A stretch of DNA of 44,572 nt from Carboxylicivirga sp. (GTDB lineage: Bacteria > Bacteroidota > Bacteroidia > Bacteroidales > Marinilabiliaceae), in assembly GCA_025210475.1 (NCBI GenBank), contig JAOARW010000007.1, forward strand, positions 1 through 44,572. Reading direction: 5' to 3'. The notes under the pieces were generated by a model, which worked only from the letters and a program-made list of their open reading frames with translations, was not told the origin of the DNA and did not search any database. Positions 1 to 7,589 of the stretch are shown piece after piece. The position numbers were made by a program, and so were the translations under genes. How positions within the stretch are numbered: the first letter of the stretch is position 1; every line of letters begins with the position of its first letter.

Positions 1-123
1 ACATTTGCATGGTTGGAAAACACTAGAAGGTTGAGTAAAGACTTTGAATATCACACATCTACTAGTCAGACTATGGTCCAACTTGCAATGATACACATAA
101 TGCTTAATAGAATCAGAAAATAA
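1..123 (+). pseudogene. IS5-family transposase, C-terminal end (cut by window edge)
   Basis: The reading frame is open from the first base to TAA at 121-123 and encodes 40 residues. It begins TFAWLENTRRLSKDFEYHT and ends MLNRIRK. The pattern TFAWLENxRRLSKDFE is typical of the C-terminal end of the DDE domain of IS5-family (IS1031/ISL2-like) transposases, where the catalytic Glu region precedes such a tail. Only the end of the gene is in view, so whether the full transposase is intact cannot be judged. It is labelled pseudogene here only because it is partial. The gene points toward the downstream operon. Confidence 0.75.
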
Positions 124-141
124 AATTTAAACAGTCTCTTA
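1..141 (+). mobile_element. Right end of an IS5-family insertion sequence
   Basis: After the transposase stop there is a short A/T-rich stretch ending in AAATTTAAACAGTCTC (to 138). Its reverse complement, GAGACTGTTTAAATTT, resembles the terminal inverted repeats of IS5-family elements. The next bases TTA (139-141) would fit a TNA target duplication. From 140 on, an unrelated reading frame is open, which supports 138 as the element boundary. The left end lies outside the window, so the inverted-repeat match and target duplication are unconfirmed. Confidence 0.6.
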
Positions 142-289
142 TTGGTCAACACCTAATGAGTGGATTCAGCGCTTAAACTATGATCCGGAAACCGAGGAAA
201 AATATAACCGGTCGCAGCTTGAGAGTATGGGCGCATTCCAAAATCCTGATTGGTTAAAGAAACCAATGGTTTGGGGGCGTCAGAATTAA
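140..289 (+). pseudogene. 3' remnant of an interrupted gene, probably SusD-like
   Basis: Immediately after the insertion sequence a frame is open for 49 codons to TAA at 287-289, with no credible start codon of its own. It starts YWSTPNEWIQRLNYDPETEE and ends KKPMVWGRQN. The end resembles the C-terminus of SusD-like outer-membrane lipoproteins of the SusD_2 type, which finish with a basic segment, a Yp-x-x-E-x-x-N stretch and an aromatic end. That identity is an inference from a short match. A SusC/SusD pair is what one expects upstream of the lipoprotein/PKD/hydrolase genes that follow. The insertion has separated this tail from its gene, removing about 50 residues. Confidence 0.5.
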
Positions 290-315
290 GCTAATTCATT
301 AAACAGATAAGTAAA

Positions 316-1161
316 ATGAGAAAGATATTAAAATATTTCAGTTTTATATTACCGGGCTTACTCATCCTAAGTGCATGTGAAGTCAATGATCCGGTTAATG
401 ATTTGGTGCGAACCGGTTATGTTGGTGCCAATGTTTATTATGAAGTGGAGCCGACTAACTCTAAAGCTGGCAGGGATGTGCCATTCTATACCGAATATTG
501 GTCGGTGGATGATGAGTTTAAAAATCTGGAGCTATGGTATGGCATTGATAAGAGTTTAAATTACTCGTTAAAATCAAGCTTAAACGAATATGTTTACGCA
601 CTTGATTCGGCAGAAACAGCTCGTGAATCACAGTTGATTTCAAAATTCGATCATGATATCAATAGTTATGATACCGAGAAGGCAGCCTATGTCATCGATG
701 ATGTTTTTCCGGTTAGTTATACACTGGCTCCAACAGTAATAGAGAATCCTTTAAGTTATGATGAAGAGCAGATCTTTAAGTTATTTCCTGAGGTTTTAAT
801 CAAGAACTTTTATGCAGGATTGTTTGAGACATTAGATTATAACATGTTGAAAATGGTTTTGGTAGAAAAGACGGCTTTAATTGATCAGGCTACATTTGAT
901 ACGCATTATGAAGTTGTGGAGATTGTAGATCCTGAGACAGGTGAAGTTGTTGGTTCTGAAAAAGTAATAAAAGAGGAATCAAAGCCCGTTTTACTTGAAC
1001 TCTTTGAGCAAGTTCCTTTGCAAGATCTGATCTATAATCCAAATACTTTTGCATATCAGGTTGGCTATAGCCGCACATATACGCTGATTTCAAAATTCAG
1101 GGTTGTGAATGGAAATGATGTAGAGGTTTTTTCAGAGACAAAAGCTGTTGAAATAAATTAA
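316..1161 (+). CDS. Surface or periplasmic lipoprotein of unknown function
   Basis: This 281-residue protein has a signal peptide ending in the lipobox LSAC, with Cys21 as the predicted lipidation site. No catalytic motif or named domain is recognised. The mature part is acidic and mixed alpha/beta. It contains a short VDPETGEVVGSE hairpin-like segment around residue 205. It lies 26 nt after the interrupted SusD-like tail and 22 nt before the PKD lipoprotein, so it was probably co-transcribed with a SusCD pair. Position suggests an accessory glycan-binding lipoprotein of the SusE/F kind, but the sequence itself does not show that. Confidence 0.8.
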   Translation: MRKILKYFSFILPGLLILSACEVNDPVNDLVRTGYVGANVYYEVEPTNSKAGRDVPFYTEYWSVDDEFKNLELWYGIDKSLNYSLKSSLNEYVYALDSAETARESQLISKFDHDINSYDTEKAAYVIDDVFPVSYTLAPTVIENPLSYDEEQIFKLFPEVLIKNFYAGLFETLDYNMLKMVLVEKTALIDQATFDTHYEVVEIVDPETGEVVGSEKVIKEESKPVLLELFEQVPLQDLIYNPNTFAYQVGYSRTYTLISKFRVVNGNDVEVFSETKAVEIN

Positions 1162-1183
1162 TAATGAATTAATCTATAGATCG

Positions 1184-2788
1184 ATGAAACAAATTCATAA
1201 TATATTATCTCTTCTTCTGGTACTGCTTGTTGCATTTGGTTTTTCTTCATGCGAGAAAGATATCGAAGCAGAAGAGTTTGCTGATGTGAGTGTTGATTTT
1301 ACTTATCAGTCATCATCCATTCATTATGTGATTGGAGAAGAAATTAGTTTTATTAACAAATCGATAATTGGCTCGAGCTGGGAGTGGCAATTTGGTGATG
1401 GAGCAACGTCGTCAGAGAAAAATCCAGTGCATAAGTATTCGGTGCCTGCTACCTATAAAGTTAAACTAATAGTAGACGGAGGAAAGCATGAACTTGAAAA
1501 AAGTTTAATGGTGAGTGATATTGTGCCAGTTGTTAGTTTTACTTCAGATGATCCGACTATTATTTACGGACAATCAGAGGTTGATTTTGATGTTCAGTTG
1601 TTAAATCCAGAAAATCTGGAAGTTAGCTATAAATGGGCATTTCCTGATGCAACTCAAGGTGAAGGTGTTGATGATAAGTTCATGTCAACAGACCGATCGC
1701 CAGTTGTTACATTTGGAAAAATTGGTAGTCAAAAAGTTAGTTTAACGGTTACAATGGGTGATAAGCAGTTGGCTCCGGTAACAGTTAATGTAAGGGTTAA
1801 TTACGACAAACCAATGAAAACACTATACTATGCAGTGAAGGAAGGTAATGTGATGGCTCGTAAAATTATTAGCGATGATATTGATGAATCAATTAATTTG
1901 CCTTATGATTTGGGGTTTCGTTCAGGTAAGCATCCTTTAACACTGGCATTTGCAGAAGATTGGTGCTATGTATTTGATGCAGGAACAAAGACCTCATGGG
2001 CTCCTGACGTAACAACAGCTGGAGATGGCGAAATTTTCGCGGTGGCTCATGATGGTTCTAAACGTGAAACTATTATAGAGAACTTTGGAGGTCATTCCTA
2101 CTATGACTTTTATTATGGTTTTGTTGACGAAAAGGAAGGGCTGATTTATTGGGCTGATCGACGCGAAGGTATTTTTAAGACATCAATTGATACTCGTAAT
2201 ATGAAATTTGATATTAATTCGATGGATTATTTTGTTCGTAACAGCTGGTTATGGTATTATGGAAACGGAATTGGATGGGGAAATATTAATGGCCCATTTA
2301 GTATTGTGGATGGAACGTATTGGTTTACAAAGAATACTAATGGAGCTGGTATCTTCCGTTTTAATGATGTAGATATAAAAGGAGAAGATAAGCCAGCGGC
2401 AGGTACACTACTTGATAAGTATAAAATTAGAGGAATGGCCATTGATGAAGTGAATGGCCATATATATGTTGCTGAACAAAGCTATAAAATGATTGTATGC
2501 TTTGACCTAAATACAGGTGATTTCATTAAAGTTGTTGATGGTCCTTTGCAAGATGACGGGGAGGGTGGTGCTTCGGAAACACTCTTTGTTACCGGAATGG
2601 ATATAGATGTGGATCAGGATGGTAATGGATATTTATATTACGCTTTTAGGGGTGTTGATGGAGTAGAAGATCCTGCTCAAAAATCAGGAATTAAGCGTTG
2701 TAAATTGAATGATGATACAGCTACACCAGAGTTTTTTGTAGAAGGTGTTAAAGTTTATGGTATTGCAATAGATCATCAGTTAAGATAA
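1184..2788 (+). CDS. PKD-repeat lipoprotein with C-terminal beta-propeller
   Basis: This 534-residue lipoprotein has the lipobox FSSC (Cys23). Residues about 35-110 form a PKD domain, seen as WEWQFGDGATSSEKNPVHKY followed by YKVKLIV. A second, degenerate PKD-like unit spans about 118-205 (YKWAFPDATQGEG). The rest, about 210-534, is a beta-propeller-like domain: it has repeated turns such as EKEGLIYWADRREGIFK and DEVNGHIYVAEQSYKMIVCFDLNTGDFIK, shown here in part, which are reminiscent of YWTD/NHL blades. Such proteins usually sit on the cell surface and bind ligand rather than catalyse. It follows the previous lipoprotein by 22 nt and a strong terminator comes right after it, so it closes the first transcription unit. 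Confidence 0.8.
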   Translation: MKQIHNILSLLLVLLVAFGFSSCEKDIEAEEFADVSVDFTYQSSSIHYVIGEEISFINKSIIGSSWEWQFGDGATSSEKNPVHKYSVPATYKVKLIVDGGKHELEKSLMVSDIVPVVSFTSDDPTIIYGQSEVDFDVQLLNPENLEVSYKWAFPDATQGEGVDDKFMSTDRSPVVTFGKIGSQKVSLTVTMGDKQLAPVTVNVRVNYDKPMKTLYYAVKEGNVMARKIISDDIDESINLPYDLGFRSGKHPLTLAFAEDWCYVFDAGTKTSWAPDVTTAGDGEIFAVAHDGSKRETIIENFGGHSYYDFYYGFVDEKEGLIYWADRREGIFKTSIDTRNMKFDINSMDYFVRNSWLWYYGNGIGWGNINGPFSIVDGTYWFTKNTNGAGIFRFNDVDIKGEDKPAAGTLLDKYKIRGMAIDEVNGHIYVAEQSYKMIVCFDLNTGDFIKVVDGPLQDDGEGGASETLFVTGMDIDVDQDGNGYLYYAFRGVDGVEDPAQKSGIKRCKLNDDTATPEFFVEGVKVYGIAIDHQLR

Positions 2789-2800
2789 ATATTGAGCTCA

Positions 2801-2834
2801 AAGCTCCGCTTTCTTATGGATTGCGGAGCTTTTT
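2801..2834 (+). terminator. Rho-independent terminator after PKD lipoprotein gene
   Basis: The 9-bp perfect stem AAGCTCCGC (2801-2809) / GCGGAGCTT (2823-2831) is followed by a T-run. It separates the lipoprotein genes from the GHL10 hydrolase, which therefore probably has its own start or relies on read-through. Confidence 0.85.
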
Positions 2835-2873
2835 ATACATGATTTGCCAGACAGGAAAGAAAAAGAATGATTT

Positions 2874-5654
2874 ATGAAGAATAGTTTACTTTGTTTATGT
2901 GCATTGCTGTATAGCATGATAGGATATGCGCAATCAGGACCGAAACGTGAAATGAGATCGACGTGGTTAACAACTGCTTGGGGAATGGATTGGCCTTCAG
3001 TTAAGATTCCCTCTGGCGGAAGTGCCTACTATGTGAATTCCCAAAAAAAGCAGTTAGGCAACTTGTTGGATAAGATGAAGGAAGCCAATATTAATACGGT
3101 ATTTTTTCAGGTGCGTTCAGAGTGTGATGCGATGTATCAGTCATCATATGAGCCGTGGTCATCACATTTAGTTGAGGTTAGAGGGCAAGATCCTGGCTAC
3201 GATCCACTTGAATATGCTATTACAGAAGCACACAAGCGGGGTATGGAATTACATGCCTGGTTAAATCCTTATCGTTTCGAATCCCAAGTTGGTAAATACA
3301 AAGGAAGTGCCGGAGATTACAGAGAAGTACATCCCGACTGGGTGTTGGAATATCCCGATAAAAGTGATGGTAAGTCGAATGTATCGATATTGGATCCTGG
3401 AAATCCTGCAGTACGCAAAAGAATAGTGGATATTGTAAAAGAGATCATTAGTAATTATGATGTCGATGGGATTACTTTTGATGATTACTTTTACGCGTAT
3501 GGTGGTACACCAACGAATCTGGATGCTGATTCGCAAGGTAAATATAAGCCAGCTTCAATGAGTTTGCATGATTGGCGCCGTGACAATGTAAATAAAATGG
3601 TAGCTGAAGTCTATCAAATGATTCAGGAGAATGAACCATGGGTTACTTTTGGCTTATCCCCTTTCGGTATTTGGACTACCGATGCCAATGTGGCTGCTTC
3701 TGAGGGGATTGAATTGCCCGAGGGAATTGTTGGTATGAATGCCTATCAGGATATTTATTGTGATCCTATTGCCTGGTTAAAAGAAGGCACCGTTGATTAT
3801 GTATCACCTCAGCTATACTGGCCTACAGCTAGCGGTGGTCAGGATTATGAAAAGTTGGGACCCTGGTGGTCTGATGTGTGTAATCGATTTAAAAGGCATT
3901 TGTATGTGAGTCATAGTTTATCGAGTCTAGATCCATCGTTTTATTCGGCTGCTTTAAAGTCAGGCGAAAAGTTCGACTTAGCAAATGAGCTAAATGGAAT
4001 GTCGTTAATTGAATATATGGCATCTCAAAGTCAATCGACATTAAAACTGGCGCCTACAGAATATGGAAAGCAGATTCAGATCAATCGTGAGGCAGACAAG
4101 AATGGAGCACCTGGAAGTGTGTTCTTCCGCACTGGAGGTCTTTATGTTGCTGGATTTGTAAATTACTTAAAAACGCATGAATTTGTTAATCAGGCACTAG
4201 CTCCCGTAATTAACTGGAAGGCAGCTCAGGAACGTTCTATGCCTGCGAATGTAAGGGTGAGTGGAGGTAGTCTTCTTTGGGATTCGACTGAGGACAATGT
4301 TCGTTATGTGGTGTATGCGATTCCTAATGAAAAACTAAATAATTCAGGTAATACTGCAATTTCAGATTATCTAATTGGTGTATCTTACGAGAAGTCGTTT
4401 GATTTAACGGAATACGGTAGTTTAATTGGTGCGCATACGTTTGGTGTATCTGTTTTAGATCGATACGGTAATGAATTTCCGGCTTCAGTTATGGAGCAAA
4501 ACCCAGGTCTTAACCAAAGTCCTGAATTGACATCGCCAGCGAATTCTCAAAGTTTGTTTTTACCTTTTGAATTTAAATGGGAGGCAGTAGATGGTTCTGA
4601 GTTTTATATACTCGAGGTTGCTCAGGATAATTCGTTTACAAATATTGTTTACAAGCGTGAATTAAGCGCGACTCAATTTGCCGCTAAAAACATGACATTG
4701 CAAGAAGGTGAAACGTATTATTGGCGCGTAATATCCCGAAAAATAGGAGTTGTTGATGCTTCTTCTGATATTTGGTCATTTACATTAGCTGTATCACCTC
4801 AAACAAACATTACCTTTCCTTCTAATAATGCTTCCTATGTGTCGTTAACGCCTGATGTTGAATGGGAAAGTCTTGGGAATGGATATTATTATGAGTTAGA
4901 GTTGTCTAAGCTCAACACTTTTAGTTCAATTAGCTTTACTCAGTCCAATATTTCTGGAACAACTTTTACAATTCCGTCGAGCAAGTTGAGCCCGTATGAA
5001 ACATATTATGTGAGGGTGCGAGGGCTGCTTGGTAATTCTTCAACAAAATGGTCTGATGTCGTTAAATTTAATACGGTAGAAGAGGCGCCGGATGTACCCG
5101 TTATCCTATCTCCAGAAGAGGGCGCAGCTGTGGGATTTAACGATGTAAGAATACGAATTGCAGAGGAACAACGTGCTAATTCTTTCAGGGTGGAGTTATG
5201 TGATAGAGATGATTTTCATTACATGTATGTAAAAGTACAAACGCTTGATGCATTTAATTATGAAGCTCAGTTTTCTGATTTATCGCCAGGAAAATACTAT
5301 GTAAGAGTGCGTTCTAATTTTGGAAGTTCATTCTTCTCTTCATGGTCAATAACCAGAAGTTTTCAGATTGTTGCAACTTCGTTAGATGATTCTGAAATAT
5401 CAAATTTAAAAGTATTCTGTCCAACAATATTGAAGAATCATACGGAGGTGGTCTGTTATGAGATACCTTCGAATGGACATATTAATATTTCCTTGTTTGA
5501 TCTGACTGGTAGTAAGATACTTGAATTAATGAATCAACAACACCTAGCAGGTGAATATCAGGTGACATTGCCATCTGGTGCTTTAAAAAAGGGAATGTAT
5601 ATTTTAATGATTCAATCAGGATCAGAACGTAAAACCCTTAAACTAATTAAATAA
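2874..5654 (+). CDS. T9SS-secreted GHL10 (DUF187/YngK-like) glycoside hydrolase
   Basis: This 926-residue secreted enzyme has a signal peptide ending near GYAQ (about residue 20). Residues about 24-420 are a GHL10 TIM barrel (Pfam PF02638), recognised by KREMRSTWLTTAWGMDWP at the start, LHAWLNPYR and DGITFDDYFY, with acidic residues Asp203-Asp204 in the latter. Three or four fibronectin-III-like modules follow, between about 455 and 830. The last 85 residues form a T9SS type A sorting domain ending KGMYILMIQSGSERKTLKLI. The family includes E. coli DigH (YddW), which hydrolyses peptidoglycan glycans denuded of stem peptides. The nearby secreted amidase makes a peptidoglycan substrate plausible here. 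That substrate is inferred. The start is ATG 2874, directly before the signal peptide. Confidence 0.88.
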   Translation: MKNSLLCLCALLYSMIGYAQSGPKREMRSTWLTTAWGMDWPSVKIPSGGSAYYVNSQKKQLGNLLDKMKEANINTVFFQVRSECDAMYQSSYEPWSSHLVEVRGQDPGYDPLEYAITEAHKRGMELHAWLNPYRFESQVGKYKGSAGDYREVHPDWVLEYPDKSDGKSNVSILDPGNPAVRKRIVDIVKEIISNYDVDGITFDDYFYAYGGTPTNLDADSQGKYKPASMSLHDWRRDNVNKMVAEVYQMIQENEPWVTFGLSPFGIWTTDANVAASEGIELPEGIVGMNAYQDIYCDPIAWLKEGTVDYVSPQLYWPTASGGQDYEKLGPWWSDVCNRFKRHLYVSHSLSSLDPSFYSAALKSGEKFDLANELNGMSLIEYMASQSQSTLKLAPTEYGKQIQINREADKNGAPGSVFFRTGGLYVAGFVNYLKTHEFVNQALAPVINWKAAQERSMPANVRVSGGSLLWDSTEDNVRYVVYAIPNEKLNNSGNTAISDYLIGVSYEKSFDLTEYGSLIGAHTFGVSVLDRYGNEFPASVMEQNPGLNQSPELTSPANSQSLFLPFEFKWEAVDGSEFYILEVAQDNSFTNIVYKRELSATQFAAKNMTLQEGETYYWRVISRKIGVVDASSDIWSFTLAVSPQTNITFPSNNASYVSLTPDVEWESLGNGYYYELELSKLNTFSSISFTQSNISGTTFTIPSSKLSPYETYYVRVRGLLGNSSTKWSDVVKFNTVEEAPDVPVILSPEEGAAVGFNDVRIRIAEEQRANSFRVELCDRDDFHYMYVKVQTLDAFNYEAQFSDLSPGKYYVRVRSNFGSSFFSSWSITRSFQIVATSLDDSEISNLKVFCPTILKNHTEVVCYEIPSNGHINISLFDLTGSKILELMNQQHLAGEYQVTLPSGALKKGMYILMIQSGSERKTLKLIK

Positions 5655-5659
5655 TTTTG

Positions 5660-5691
5660 ACAGGTGGGCGACCGCTGGGTTTCTCACCTGT
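5660..5691 (+). terminator. Possible weak terminator or intercistronic hairpin
   Basis: The 7-bp stem ACAGGTG (5660-5666) / CACCTGT (5685-5691) is followed only by TTCC. With no long T-run it may attenuate or stabilise the message rather than end it, so the following genes could remain in the same operon. Confidence 0.45.
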
Positions 5692-5711
5692 TTCCATAAT
5701 CTTTATGTCTT

Positions 5712-6596
5712 ATGAAGTTATTATTGTTGCTGATTGGCCTGTGGTCATTCAGTATGATAACCGGGCAGCGATTAGTGGAAGTTGAAAAGGTCGAAAAGTT
5801 GTCAATTAGCAGTTATGAGGGCGCTTTTTTTCCTGTATTGAGTGATGACGGAATTTGGATTGCTGTTCGTTCGTATACAAAACATGGCTTGCGATTATAT
5901 AATTTGCAAACTAAACAGTTAAAAGAAATATGTACATCAGATTATTTCTGCAAACATGTATTATTTTCAAAAGATAACAAGCATATTTTTTATACGGTAA
6001 TTGCTGCTGATGGTAAAGAAAAGACTCTTCAAATTAACAGCTATAACCTTGAAAGTGGTATTACTGAAAATCTGCTGAGAAATCAAGAAAAGTCGTCGTT
6101 ATGGTGGCTTCGTTCCTTAAGTTGGTGGGAATCAAAAGATGAAGTTTATGCTTCGGCAGTTTCAGCTGGTTCTCTTACTTATCCTCTTGTTACTCTGAAA
6201 GGGGGTGAATTACATTATTATAAAAACGAGGATAACCATTCGGTTATTAATCCTTTTGATAAACGATATTATATGTTTCCATCGTTATCGCCGGATAAAA
6301 CACAAATTGTTGCATTTGCGGTGGGGAAAGGATGTTTTGTTTATGATATTAGGGATGAATCTGCCAGGTTGATTGGTGATTTAGAGGCGCCCAGGTGGAT
6401 GAAAAACGAATTAATACTCGGTATGAATACGCACGATGATGGACATGAGGTTAAGACTTCTTCTGTAATTGTATTGAATGTATCGACCGGTGAAAAGCAA
6501 ACGATACTAAGAGCCGATAAAAGGGGAGTATATCCCTACTACAATAAAGCGTGTGATAAATTGTATGTCACACACCGATGGGGCAGGTTTATCTGA
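5712..6596 (+). CDS. Exported TolB-like (PD40 repeat) beta-propeller protein
   Basis: This 294-residue protein has a signal peptide (MKLLLLLIGLWSFSMITGQ, cleavage near residue 19). WD40-like PD40 blades are visible as FPVLSDDGIWIAVRS, LFSKDNKHIFYTVI and FPSLSPDKTQIVAF, the same blade type as in the C-terminal propeller of TolB. The N-terminal domain of true TolB is missing, and there is no Pal or other Tol gene nearby, so this is not the housekeeping TolB. It has no T9SS tail and no lipobox, so the periplasm is the likely location. It sits between the GHL10 hydrolase and the amidase, 33 nt before a second protein of the same type. A binding or scaffold role is inferred. Confidence 0.75.
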   Translation: MKLLLLLIGLWSFSMITGQRLVEVEKVEKLSISSYEGAFFPVLSDDGIWIAVRSYTKHGLRLYNLQTKQLKEICTSDYFCKHVLFSKDNKHIFYTVIAADGKEKTLQINSYNLESGITENLLRNQEKSSLWWLRSLSWWESKDEVYASAVSAGSLTYPLVTLKGGELHYYKNEDNHSVINPFDKRYYMFPSLSPDKTQIVAFAVGKGCFVYDIRDESARLIGDLEAPRWMKNELILGMNTHDDGHEVKTSSVIVLNVSTGEKQTILRADKRGVYPYYNKACDKLYVTHRWGRFI

Positions 6597-6629
6597 TTCA
6601 TCTAAAATAATAAGCTAAAAACAATTTTT

Positions 6630-7559
6630 ATGAAACTAAAGTTAATTATTGCGTTGATGTTGGCTTCATCAGTGGTGATGACAGCTCAATTTAAGGTTAA
6701 AAAGAAACCCATTCGCCTGATAAGTTCAAGCGAGCACGTTTGTATGAATGCAGAATGGGCTCCAGATGGTCAGATGATTGCTTTTACAGCAGAAAAAAAT
6801 ACTGGTATTTATTTGTGTGATAAAAAAGGGAAGAACGTTCGTTTGTTAACCAATGATGAAAATGCAGGTTTTGGCTTTTCGTGGTCGGAGCAAGGAGGTA
6901 ATATTTTAGTTAGATCACTCCATAAAAAGAATGGTGTGCGATTAAAAGAGATAGCGTTGTACGATGTTAAGAGTTATAAAAAGAAGGTTTTGATTGAGGC
7001 GAATAGAGGTGTGAAAAGCGTGCCTCAATTTATCGATGGAGATGCATCAGTTGTACTTGTGGTGGATAGAAAGCTTCAGCGTGTGTCAACAGGGCTGCCG
7101 GGTTTAAAATCGGGAGAAAAACAAAAGGCAGTGATTGTCAATTCGGCTATTATGAAAGGAGATGAGGCTGTATTTTCAAATAACTCTCAGTTTGAAGGAC
7201 GGTATATTTTTAATCAAACTTATTCGCCGAATGGAAAGAAAGTGGCTTTTCAAGTAAATGGATTGGGGCTTTATGTAGCCAATTTGGATGGAACTGAGTT
7301 AACTCATCTGGGATATGGAGAGCAGGCTTCGTGGTTGCCCGATAATCAGCATTTGTTGGTAGCTGTAGTTAAGGATGATGGTAATGTTATTACGGAAGGA
7401 CTAATAGAAGTGGTTAATGTAAATACGGCTGTAAGCAACGTTTTGTTAGCCGATTCAGAAATAGTGGCATTGAATCCTTCTGTTTCGCCTGATGGAACAA
7501 AGGTGTTGATTGATAATGTGACCGATGGTGCCATTTATATGTTTGAGATCGAGAAATAG
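6630..7559 (+). CDS. Second exported TolB-like (PD40 repeat) propeller protein
   Basis: This 309-residue protein has a signal peptide ending in MTAQ (about residue 20). PD40 blades are clear: AEWAPDGQMIAFTAEK, FSWSEQGGNILVRS, YSPNGKKVAFQVNG, ASWLPDNQHLLVAV and PSVSPDGTKVLIDN. This accounts for most or all of a six-bladed propeller with no additional domain. It follows the first propeller by 33 nt and precedes the amidase by 30 nt, so the three are very likely co-transcribed. The two propellers look like diverged tandem duplicates. Neither has catalytic residues that can be recognised. Binding of a ligand or partner protein in the periplasm is an inference from the fold. Confidence 0.8.
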   Translation: MKLKLIIALMLASSVVMTAQFKVKKKPIRLISSSEHVCMNAEWAPDGQMIAFTAEKNTGIYLCDKKGKNVRLLTNDENAGFGFSWSEQGGNILVRSLHKKNGVRLKEIALYDVKSYKKKVLIEANRGVKSVPQFIDGDASVVLVVDRKLQRVSTGLPGLKSGEKQKAVIVNSAIMKGDEAVFSNNSQFEGRYIFNQTYSPNGKKVAFQVNGLGLYVANLDGTELTHLGYGEQASWLPDNQHLLVAVVKDDGNVITEGLIEVVNVNTAVSNVLLADSEIVALNPSVSPDGTKVLIDNVTDGAIYMFEIEK

Positions 7560-7589
7560 CCAAATCTTTGAAAACTACAATTGAGAGTT

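Noticed and set aside
890..1093. Open frame on the - strand inside the first lipoprotein gene
   Set aside because: It lies wholly inside a well supported gene on the other strand and shows no domain or start signal.
5712..7559. Housekeeping TolB of the Tol-Pal system
   Set aside because: The N-terminal TolB domain is missing in both proteins and there are no tolQ, tolR, tolA or pal genes nearby.
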